A stretch of DNA of 64,000 bases from an uncultured Clostridia bacterium. Lineage in GTDB: Bacteria > Bacillota > Clostridia > Christensenellales > Borkfalkiaceae. Shown here one piece after another: positions 25,354-36,400 of this stretch. Position 1 is the stretch's first letter. Each line of letters starts with the position of its first letter. The position numbers were made by a program, and so were the translations under genes. Under the pieces are notes generated by a model, which was not told the origin of the DNA, made no database searches, and saw nothing but the letters and a program-made list of their open reading frames with translations. The stretch covers positions 1 to 64,000 of the forward strand of contig CANREM010000007.1 of NCBI GenBank assembly GCA_947629675.1. Direction: 5' to 3'.

Positions 25354-27133
25354 CCTCTACTATCAGGACGAATACGTTCGGCAGAAATTCAACTTCCGCA
25401 TGTTCTTCCGCCTCGCACGGCAGGCGGCAAGACACAAAAAGACGCTCATCTTCAGCCTCCTCATCGAAATGGTCACGGGCGTCCTCTCCCTCGTCCCGGG
25501 GCTTTTGTACTCCGTCATCATCTCCGCGATCTTCCCCGCGGACGGCGTCTTAAAGGGCGGCTACATGACGGTCGTCCTCCTCGCCGCAGGGGGTCTCCTC
25601 GCGACATGGGTGGGGTCCGCGCTCTTCAGCTTCCTCGAAAATCTCGTTCCCAAGCGGTTCGGCCACCTCTTCTCCGCGGAGCTTCGGTCGGAAATTTTCG
25701 ACCGCGTTTCCCGCCTCTCTTTCCGCTACTTCGACACCCATTCGACGGGGAAGATCCTCGTACGCGTCACGACCTATGTGGATGAGATCGCCGAGATCAT
25801 CGGCAACCTCTTCTACATCCTCCTCTACTGCGCGGGCGTCATCCTCATCGGCATCGTGTGGATGCTCTGCCTCGACGTGCGCATCGGCGGGGCGGTCGTG
25901 GGGGCGCTCCTTCCCCTCATCCTTCTCATCTATCTCTTGAGCAGGGTCATCCACGCCCGCGAGGGGAAACAGCGCAACAAGAACGCAAACTACACCGCCT
26001 TCGTCGCCGAGAGCATCGGCGGGGCGGAGGTCGTCCGCGCCTACAACCGCTCCGCGCTCAACGTGGAAGTTGCGGGGAATTTGTACGAAGAATACCGCAA
26101 GGCCTTCATGCATACGACGGCCGCCCGCGAGTCCTTCTTCCCCATCGCACACGGCTTTTCGAACGCCCTGCTCACGGGCATGGTATACGGCGTTGCGCTC
26201 GCGATCTGTCTTTCGGGTGGAAATCTTTCCCTCGGGACGGTCGTCGCCATCGGCTCCGCGCTCGGGGAGATCACCTCCGTCGTGGGCGCGGTCTGCGGGG
26301 AACTCGCCGATCTTTTCAAACTCACCGCCAACGTCGAACGCATCTACGATACCGTGGATACGCCCATCGAGATCTGCGACAGAGAGGATGCCGCCGAACT
26401 TGAAAATTGCAAGGGGGAGGTGGAGTTCGACCATGTCGATTTTTCCTACATCGAGGGGATGCCCGTCCTCAAGGACTTCTCCCTTCGCGTGGGTGCGGGG
26501 GAGACAGTCGCGCTCGTCGGGGCGACGGGTTCGGGCAAGACGACCATCGTGAGCCTCCTTTCCCGCTTCTACGACGTGCAAAGGGGGAGTGTGAAGGTGG
26601 ACGGCCGCGACATCCGCGAATACTCCCTCATGTCTCTTCGCAGAAGTGTGGGCGCGATGATGCAGGACACCTTTATTTTCAGCGGAACGGTCCTCGACAA
26701 TATCCGCTTTGCCCGCCCCGAAGCGACGGACGAGGAGTGCATTGCGGCCGCAAAGGCTGCCTGCGCCGACGCGTTCATTTCCCGCCTTCCCGAAGGGTAT
26801 CAGACGGAGATCTCGGAATCCTCCGCGCTCTCGGGCGGGGAGCGGCAGCTCCTCTCCTTTGCGAGGCTGCTCCTTGCGGATCCTCGCGTCATCGTCCTCG
26901 ACGAGGCGACCAGCCATGTGGATACCCAGACGGAACTCGAGGTGCAACAAAGCCTCAAAACGCTGCTTGCGGGCAGGACGAGTTTTGTCATTGCCCACAG
27001 GCTCTCCACTATTCGCGACGCCGACCGCATCGTCGTTCTTTCGGAGGGGAAAATCGCAGAGCAGGGCACCCACGGGGAACTCCTCGAAAGAAAGGGCCTC
27101 TACTATCACATGCTCTCCTCCCAGCGCACTTAA
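25343..27133 (+). CDS. Heterodimeric ABC exporter subunit with canonical NBD
   Basis: This 596-aa partner half-transporter has six predicted membrane helices (about 25-320) and a C-terminal ATPase domain with Walker A GATGSGKT, signature LSGGERQ, Walker B VIVLDEATSHVD and H-loop IAHRLS. The catalytic Glu is intact, complementing the Asp in the upstream subunit. The ATG at 25343 has GGAGGTGG just upstream and overlaps the first gene, implying coupled translation and stoichiometric assembly. A terminator follows. Confidence 0.94.
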   Translation: MHNNLYYQDEYVRQKFNFRMFFRLARQAARHKKTLIFSLLIEMVTGVLSLVPGLLYSVIISAIFPADGVLKGGYMTVVLLAAGGLLATWVGSALFSFLENLVPKRFGHLFSAELRSEIFDRVSRLSFRYFDTHSTGKILVRVTTYVDEIAEIIGNLFYILLYCAGVILIGIVWMLCLDVRIGGAVVGALLPLILLIYLLSRVIHAREGKQRNKNANYTAFVAESIGGAEVVRAYNRSALNVEVAGNLYEEYRKAFMHTTAARESFFPIAHGFSNALLTGMVYGVALAICLSGGNLSLGTVVAIGSALGEITSVVGAVCGELADLFKLTANVERIYDTVDTPIEICDREDAAELENCKGEVEFDHVDFSYIEGMPVLKDFSLRVGAGETVALVGATGSGKTTIVSLLSRFYDVQRGSVKVDGRDIREYSLMSLRRSVGAMMQDTFIFSGTVLDNIRFARPEATDEECIAAAKAACADAFISRLPEGYQTEISESSALSGGERQLLSFARLLLADPRVIVLDEATSHVDTQTELEVQQSLKTLLAGRTSFVIAHRLSTIRDADRIVVLSEGKIAEQGTHGELLERKGLYYHMLSSQRT

Positions 27134-27161
27134 AAATTTCACCGAAAAAATAAAAGTTTTT

Positions 27162-27207
27162 TCCCGCGGAAATGGGGGAGACCCCTTTACGCCGCGGGAT
27201 TTTTTAT
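27162..27207 (+). terminator. Terminator of the ABC exporter operon
   Basis: TCCCGCGG (27162-27169) pairs with CCGCGGGA (27192-27199), with an inner GGGG/CCCC stem, followed by TTTTTTATTG. Confidence 0.88.
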
Positions 27208-27336
27208 TGCTTTTATGCGCATAATTTTATATTAACATTTTTCATGCGCATATCCACATGAAAATTCCTCACTCCTCACATTTTTTGTGAATTTCGTTCA
27301 ATTAACCGTTTTTACACGGGGGTTAAGTTGAAATAC

Positions 27337-27366
27337 TTGACATGTGCGCGCGTGAAACTATAAAAT
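27337..27366 (+). promoter_or_regulatory. Promoter of the giant LRR lipoprotein
   Basis: A consensus TTGACA (27337-27342) is followed after 16 bp by TATAAA (27359-27364) or after 18 bp by TAAAAT (27361-27366). The whole 27,208-27,467 spacer is A/T-rich and gene-free, and leaves a leader of about 95 nt before a GAGGTG ribosome-binding site. It may drive the downstream 26 kb. Confidence 0.75.
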
Positions 27367-27467
27367 AATATAAAATCGGGCGCGTGTATCTTGTGTATAA
27401 ACTTGATAGGAAAACGCATAATCTTCACGCCGATACCGTCCCCGAAAATTTTCGATGAGGTGCAGTT

Positions 27468-30400
27468 ATGAAAATCAGGAAATTATTCGTTGCTTTTCTT
27501 CTTGCTGCGGCTACCTGCTTCGGCATCTTTGCCGTTGCGGCCTGCGGGATCAGCAAGAATGTCCCGGAAGGACCCGAGACCGGCGTCTATTACTATGACG
27601 ATGCGGCAAGCGGAAAGACGTATACCGTCTCTCTGCACGACGGCAACAAGGCCGACTTCAAGGTGAAGGCCTACGACGTCTCGGGGAAATACACCGTGGA
27701 GGGGGACAGTATCAGTTTTACCTTCAAGGACGAACCCAAGACGCTCTCGGGCGTTCTCGCGGATGAGGTCCTCACCGTCACGCTGGACGGGGACGTCATC
27801 CGTCTTTGGAAACAGGTGAATTACACGGTCACCTATCAGGCGGGCGGGAAAACCTTCAAGACGGACACCGTCATGAACGGGAAGTCGGCGGTCCGCCCCG
27901 AGACGGATCCCGTGAACGGCGAGAATGTGTTCATCGGCTGGTATACCGACAATAATACTTTCCGCAACCTATACGCGTTCACGCAGCCTGTCCGCGGGAA
28001 TATCACGCTGTATGCACGTTTCATCGTGCCCATCGAGCCTGAATTCAAGGCGACCCTCGACTATAACTATGAGGGCGCGCCCGAGCCTGAAGAGAGGGAG
28101 ACGGCGGGCGGAAAGCTCTTCAACCTTCCCACGCCCTCCAAAGCGGGGAGCGCGGAAGAGTTTGCGGGCTGGTGGGTGAGCCAGGACGGTACTTCCGACG
28201 CCCTTACCTATCGCTATCAGGAACAGCAGCTCTTTGAGAACACCACGCTCTATGCCGTGTGGGACGACGGTACTCCCCTCGTCTCCATCGATGAAAACGG
28301 CGTGAGCTGGACTTCGAAAGGGGTCAACAACAACTATACCTTCAAATTCACCGGCCCGGACGGCGAGACCATCGCAAATGGCCCGCGCAGTTCCACGAAT
28401 TATCCCTTCAACTTCGCGAATGCGGCCCCCGGCAAATATACGGCGGAAGTCACCCTCGCGGGCAAGACGGGCAGGGCAGTCTACAACAACAAGACGCTCG
28501 CCCATGTCTCCGTCCTCAAAGTGGAGGGCAACAAGCTCCTGTGGAACGCCGTGCCGAATGCCACACGCTACCGCGTGGACGTTGTCTGCGGCGATCCCGC
28601 ACATGTCCATGGCGGCGTTGTAGAGGGAGGCGCGCGCGAGTACGACTTCTCGGGCTGCACCATGCCCGAAGAAGGCGGCATCAAATTCACAGTCACGGCC
28701 GAGGCCGACGGCTTTATTTCCTCTGCTTCCGAGGAGCTTTCCTATGACCGCACCCTCGAAAAGACGGCAGGCCTTTCGATCGCCGAGGCGACCGCGACCC
28801 TTTCCTGGCAGGCGGTGGAGCATGCAGAGAGCTATAAAGTATTTGTGCAAAAGGATGGGGGAGAACCCACTCTTGTCGTGGAGACGGAAACGCTCTCCGC
28901 AACATTGAAATATCTGGATCCCGCGACGTACACCGTCTCGGTACTTCCCGTCGCACACGGTTGGCATTCGCCCGAGGCGACCGCCGTTTCCTATGAGAAG
29001 GTGCGCCTCGCCGCGCCGCAGGGCTTTACCCTCGACCGTTCCGAGGTCAGATGGCAGGCTGTCGAAGGCGCGGATTACTACCAGGTGACGGTCAACGGGA
29101 GCGTTCATACGACAAATGTCCCCTACTACGACCTCTCGGGAGAGGGCGGCACGGGGGCGTCCATCACCGTCCGTGCGATGAAAACGAATGATGATACCAA
29201 TGCGAAGGCATCGCCTTCCTCCGAGCCGTTCACCGTCTCGAACGGCACGATGGGCACCGTTTCCTACGAAAGGGGCGAGGCGAAGTGGGACGCCGTCTAC
29301 GGCACGACGGGTTACATCGTCAAAGTCAACGATGACGGCGAGGAGATGAGCGTCAACGCGACGAGCTGTGAGATCGTTTTCCAAAGAAAGGGAGAGAACA
29401 CGATCTACGTCTGTGGCGTCCTCGACGGAGGCAAGCGCACTCCTTGGGCGACGACGACGGTGGAGGTCTTTGCCGTCTACTTCGATGAGAACAACGGCGA
29501 TGCTCCCGTCGAGACCATCTACAAAGCGACGGGCGATCCCCTCGATCTCGGGGACAAGAGAGCGATCCGCACGGGCTACACCTTCACGGGTTGGTATACC
29601 GATGAAGAGGGCCAGGAGATCTATACATCTTCGACCTTCAGTTATAATACAGACATCACACTGTATGCGCAGTGGAGGGCAAAGACATACACAGTTACCC
29701 TTGTCCCGGACGACTACGGTACGCTCACAGATGCGCAGACGAAGGTCACCGTTACATACGATCAGCCCTACGACCTCAGCGTTCCCGAATTCCAGACGCT
29801 CACATATGCCTTTGTAGCATGGCGTAATCAGGCCGGGGGCGCAGGCATCCAATACACAGACGAACACGGCCACGGTCTCAACGTCTGGAAGGGAACAACG
29901 GATGTTATTCTCTATCCGCATTGGATGGAGATCTTCGAATTCTCCCTCAATGAGGATAAAGAGTCGTGGAGCGTCTCGAAGGGCGAAGGCATCAACTACG
30001 TCACCGAAGTCACCATCCCCGCGACCTATGTCACTGCGGAGACGGGGGATCCCAAACCCGTCACGGTCGTACAGGATTTCTCGAACTGCAATAAACTCGA
30101 AGTCATCAACATTCCCGATTGCGTGGAGGAGATCCCCGTCAGCGGCGTTGAAAATGTGCCCTTCATGGGGTGCAATGCCCTCCGTGCGATCAATATCATC
30201 GGGGAATCGAAGGATCCGACATTTGCCTCCGAAGGCGGCGTCCTTCTGCGCTTCAACGAGGCAGTGCAGGGCCGCAAGGAACTTATGTTCTACCCCGTCG
30301 GAAAGGCGGATATTGACTACACCGTACCTTACGGCGTGCAGGCGATCGTAAGCGGTGCATTCCGCAATTCGAAATTCAAGAATGTTACCATCCCTGTGAG

Positions 30401-33400
30401 CGTCTTTTACATTGGGACGGAGGCATTCTCTTCCTGCACAAAACTTGAGTCGGTCACCTTTGACGGCGGGCAGGGTGAGCCGCTCACGATCGGAGAGAAG
30501 GCCTTCCATACGCTGGCACAGCTCAAAGACGTCACTCTCTCCGAGCGGATGGTTGCAGTCGACTCCAAGATGTTCTACAACTGCAACGCGCTCTACAACA
30601 TCAATTTTGCCGCGAATACAGCACCTGAGGGATACAGCTCGGTGGACGGCCTCCTTGTGAAGATCAACGGCGGCGTCAGGGAACTCGCCTTCTATCCTTT
30701 GGGGCGGCCCGCGGAGTTCACCGTGCCCGAGGGGATCACCTCGATCGGGAAGGATGCCATTTCCCGTACGGTCAGCACGATCCCTTCTATAAAGGATAGG
30801 GACGACAGGTTGCAAAAAGATTGGGTTCAGAAGCAAAAGGGCTGGAACACCCAGATCACCTCTGTCACCATTCCGGGATGGGTGACGAATATCGCAGATG
30901 GCGCGTTCGAAGGCTGTACTTCGCTTACGCAACTCTTCTTCCAAGGAACGGCGGACAGCAATCATCTTACTATCGGCAAAGAGGCATTTGCATATTGCAA
31001 TATCCGTGAACTTAATTTGCCCGAAAATCTTGTCAGCATCGGCGAGTCTGCCTTCCACGCAGGAACGAGTGCCACGCAGGGTTTGAACCCCTACAAGAGC
31101 GTTACCCTTCCCGCAAGCCTCGAACATGTCGGTTCGTATGCGTTCGGCGGGAACAAGGAACTCACCGAAGTCACCGTCAATACCGTCTGCGACTCTACAG
31201 AGAGCAGAGAGATCTTTGCCGCCAACGTTTTCGGAACAAACGAACTCGGCGGATCCGTCGAACACAAGGCATATGTGACGGTCGTCCACATCAGCGCGGA
31301 GACCTTTGTCAACATCGCGGACGTATTCGGCGCGCAGGTGGAGGAGTTGGTTTTCGACGGCGGCGTGGAAAGCAATCCCTATTATTCTGTGGTCGACGGC
31401 GTCTACTACAACAAAGAGCAGACGGAGATCGTTTTCTTCCCTGCCGGACATACAGAACCCTTTACCTTCCCAGAGACCATCACCGAGATCCCTGCGAACC
31501 TCCTTCGAGGCAAGACGGATCTCACCGAAGTCACCATCCCCGCGACGGTCACAGCTATCGGCGATAACGCCTTCCAGGGCTGCACGGGGCTGACAAAAGT
31601 CACCTTCCTCACTGCCCTTGCGGAGGGGAGCGAACACACCGCTGCGACAGAACTCACGATCGGCTCGAATGCGTTCTACGGCTGCACACAGCTTACTTCG
31701 ATCGTATTGCCGGAATATACCACTTCGATCGGGGCAAAGGCATTTGCGCAAACAGGTCTCACATCCTTCACAATCCCGAAGGATGTCACTGAACTCGGTA
31801 TCACGAAGGACAATACCTATTCTATCGACTACTATGCGACATTTGAGGGCTGCAGCATGCTTGAAAGCATCGAAGTCGCTGCCGGGAACACGACCTTTGA
31901 GAGCCATAACGGCGTTCTCTATCTGAAGAATGAGGATGGCACGCTCGAACTTCTCACCGCGCCGACCGGGTGCAATCCGGAAGGCGGAAAGATCGTGATC
32001 CCTTCGAGTGTTACAAAGATATGGCCGCGCGCGTTCTATATTGTAGCAAATAACAATGCAGGAAACTACAGCGTCGAAGAGATCTGCTTTGAGAACAACA
32101 AGATCGATGGAACGCTCACGATCGGAGAATGGGCATTCTGGAGCATGTCGAGTGCGCGCACTGCCACGAAACTCTCCCTTCCCGAAGGGTTGACGGAACT
32201 TCTGAGCAATGCGCTCTACGGTGCGCAATTCGAGGAGATCGAACTTCCCGTATCGCTGACATTGATCCACGGAGGAGCGTTCAGCGGTTGCAACAAGCTC
32301 AATACCGTCACCTTCCGTGCGCCTGAAAAGGGCGCAGTTCGCCCCGGCCTCACCATCGGCGACGGGTCTGTCGGCGTATTCCAAAACAGTACGAGGCTGA
32401 CATCGATCGTTCTTCCCGAAGGGACGGTCGCGATCGGCGACATGGCGTTCTACAATTCCTCCATCTCATCGATCACCATTCCCTCGACGGTCACTTCGAT
32501 CGGCTCTAAGGCGTTCTACAGCCTGACCCTCACGCAGTTCACGATGACGCCTGCCGCGGAGGGGGCCTCCCTCACGATCGGCGAAGCCGCCTTCCAGTTC
32601 GTCAAAGGACTTCTGTCCATCTCCATCCCCAATGCAACGAGCATCGGGAAGGATGCCTTCAACGGCTCCTCCATCACATCGGTCACGTTCGGCGATGTTC
32701 TCGAGACGATCGGCGAGAATGCCTTTAAAGGGTCCTCGATCGCAGGGGAGATCTCCTTCCCCGCGACCATCAAGTCCATCGGCAAGAGCGCGTTCGAAGG
32801 GCTGGCCATCAGCAAGATCACCTTTGTAACGCCTGCCGAGATGCCCGCCGAGGCAGACCGCCTCGTTATCGGTGAGAATGCCTTCAAGAACTGCAGCTTG
32901 CTCAATGCGGCAGAGCTTGAAAAGAGCAGTGTGAAGGAAGTGGGCAACAGTGCCTTTGTGGGCACAAAGCTCACGGACGTGACCTTCCCGTGGACGATCG
33001 GGAAGATCGGCGATTCTGCATTTGCAGGGCTCACCAATCTCGGCAGTGTCACCTTCAAGGTGTATCCCGAGACAGATGAGGGCACAAGCTCGCTCTCTTC
33101 CATCGGCACGGGTGCCTTCAACTATACCTCCATCGAGGAATTCAATTTCCCGAACAGCAGTGCAAAAACGATCACGCTTGCCCAGAAGATCTTCGTCGGG
33201 TGCAGCAGCCTTACGAGCATCTATCTCTCCGCGCAGGTCCTCAGCATCGACGGCGTGTTCAACGGCTGCAGTTCCGTCACATCCATCAAAGTAGCTCCGG
33301 ACCATCCTAACTTTTCGACGAAAGAAGGGGATGGATCCATTCTGTACGACCAGCTCGGGAAATCTGTCATCCTCATCTATGCGGAGCTTCCGAGCGGGGA

Positions 33401-36400
33401 ATTCCAGATCGCGTACGGTGCGACCATGATCGGCGCGGGTGCCTTCAAGGGGCAGACCCAAGTCACGACGGTGAAGATCCCCAATACGGTGCTGACGATC
33501 GGCGACGAGGCTTTCCTCGGCTGTCTCGATCTTGAGAAAGTGATCTTCTATAGCGAAAATGAAGAGGAACAGGGGATCATGAGCAGTCTCACCTCGATCG
33601 GAGCGAGTGCGTTCAAGAACTGCATCAACCTCACCACCATCGAACTCGAAAAGGCGAGTCAGCTCACTTCGATCGGCGAGGAGGCCTTCAGGAACTGTCG
33701 CAAGCTCACCAAGGTGGACCTGAGCAAGAATGACGGCCTTACAGGTTTTGGCGATATGGCCAAAAATAAGGCTTACAGTTATATCTTTGCGGGCGCGGGC
33801 ACGGAGACGACGGAGGAGGCTCCCTTCACCGTCTCGCTCCCGAGCACGATGACCTTCCTCGGATTATATACATTCAACGGAAGCGGCCTCCGCAAGATCG
33901 ATCTGTCCGCCCTTACGGGCCTGATATGCTTTGGGGACAATCCCAAGGCGGCGATCGGCGGCAGCAAGACCTCTCTGTTCATGGACTGCGCGCTTCTCAC
34001 GGAAGTTGTCTTCCCCGAAAACCTTGCAAAGATCGGTGCCCATGTCTTTGAGAACTGCGTCGCACTCAAGAAGATCAATCTCGAGAAAGTGACGGATGTC
34101 GGCGAGAGTGCCTTTAACGGCTGCACTTCGCTCTCGGGCGATCAGCCCGAGAACCTTGGGACGGACCCGCTCGTCCAGCCCAATATCTCCGTCGATCTCT
34201 CTGAGGCAACGAATATCGGCAAGAATGCGTTTGCAAACTCCGGCGTCGTCTATGTGAAGGTCGGCAGTAACCTTGGCTCAAGCGGCTTGGGACAAAGCGC
34301 GTTTGAAAACTGCACCTCCCTGCGGAAAGTGGATCTTACGGCTGCGGCAAGTTTGACCAAGATCGGCCAGACTGCCTTCCACGGCTGTATCAATCTCACC
34401 TCCATCGAGCTTCCCGCAAGCGGAAAACTTACGACCATCGATAAACAGGCATTCGGCGATTCCGGTCTTACGGGCGAGCTGGTTCTCCCGGATAGCGTGA
34501 CGACGATCAATGCGCAGGCGTATGAGAACACGGGGATCACATCCGTGACCCTGCCTCAGAGCCTCACGAAGATCGACACCAAGGCGTTTGCGGGGACAGC
34601 TCTCACCTCGATCGTCATCCCCAACACGGTGACGTCGCTGGGCGCGGGCGCATTCTACAACTGCACGGCCCTTAAGACGGTCACCTTTGCAGGCACGGAT
34701 GCGACCCACAAGAGTAAATTCAGTGCGACCGGCATCAGTGGACCTTCGTCGGCCGACACGGCTTCCCGTACGAGCTATGGCGCGTTCGAGGGCTCGGGTG
34801 TCGACACTGTCAACTTCGGTGACCGCGTTGTGGCGATCGCAGCGTACATGTTCTACGGCTGTAAATCCCTCAAGAGCATCACGATCCCGTCGACCGTGAC
34901 GACGATCAACGCCTTCGCATTCGCAAAGAGCGGCCTTACGACAGTGACCATTCCCGAGACCGTGACGACGTTTGGGACGATAAAGAATGGTAGCATCGTC
35001 AACGGCGGTCACCAGTTCATGGGTTGCGAGTCTCTGACATCCGTCAAATTCGACACGGGCTTCGATGCCGCGATGTCTCCCTACATCTTCTCCGGCTGCA
35101 CGAGCCTCCAGAGCTTTACCTTCCCCGAGGGCATGACGGAGATCAGCATGGGGATGTTCAAAGATTCCGGTCTCAAGTCAATTGATCTTGAAGGGATCGA
35201 GACGATCAACGCGTATGCCTTCCAGAACACCAAGCTCGAAAAGCTCGTCATCCCCGCGACAGTCACGTCGCTTGTAGCATATCCCGGTTCAAATAAAGAT
35301 CACCTGATATTCGCCGATTGCAGCGAACTGCAGAGTGTGACTTTTGAGACAGACCCTGCGACCGGCAAGGCGGGCGTCACCGACCTTGGGATCGGAATGT
35401 TCCAGAACTGCCCGAAGCTTACACAAGTCGTATTGGCAGACGGGATCATCGATTTCGGCGACGATACCTTTGTCGGGTGCTCGCAGCTGCAGATCACCCT
35501 TCCCGAGTCCGTCGAACTTCTCACGCCTTATCTTGTGGATTTCCTCTTCCATGACAAGGGAAATGAGATCACCGTTCCCGATCAGATCAAGTACATCGGG
35601 GATAAGGCGTTCCAGAATGCACGCTTTACGAAGATCAACCTTCCCGACGGCGTCATCGGATTCGGCTCGTACGCATTTGCCGGTTCCGCGCTCTCGAGCA
35701 TCAAGATCCCCGCAAGCCTCCAGGTGATCGGCGATCAGACATTCAGAGATTGCCTCAACCTCGCCACCGTCGACTTCAGCGCGAATACGACGATCGAAGC
35801 GTTCGTGAAATGGAAGTCGGGTTCCCTGACGGATAAAGAGACCTCTTCAAGTTATGTCTTTGCGAATTGCCCGTTGCTCACGACGGTCGACCTTCCCGCC
35901 TCGCTGACCTATCTCGGACAGCACACCTTCGAAGGGAGCGGGCTCGAACGCATCGATCTCTCCGATCTCACGAGTCTCACCAAACTCACTTCGTTGACCA
36001 CGAGCAGCAGCATTGTCGGACAGAGCTCTTACCTCTTCGTAAATTGCACGAATCTCTCCGAGGTCATCCTGCCCGAAACGCTGACGGGGATCGGCAACTA
36101 CGTATTCCAAGGCTGCGTCAATCTCACGCAGATCGACCTCTCGCACCTTACCATGATCGGAAACAATGCCTTCGACGGCAGCGGTCTCACCGAGGCCCAT
36201 CCCATCGTGAACGTGACGGCGAATTTCGGTACGGCAGTCTTCCAGAACTGCAAAGACCTCAAAAAAGTCACTCTTCAAGAGGGGCTTACCGAACTCAAGG
36301 CGAATATGTTCAACGGTTGCTCTTCGCTCGTATCCGTCAACATTCCCGCAAGCGTCACAAAGATCGCGGCGAACACCTTCACGGGTTGCCCTTCGCTCAA

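Noticed and set aside
27969-32384. 1,471-aa antisense ORF in the giant LRR gene
   Set aside because: It is a stop-free shadow of a GC-biased repetitive gene: low-complexity Arg/Asp/Val-rich translation, no ribosome-binding site, and the sense strand has clear domains.
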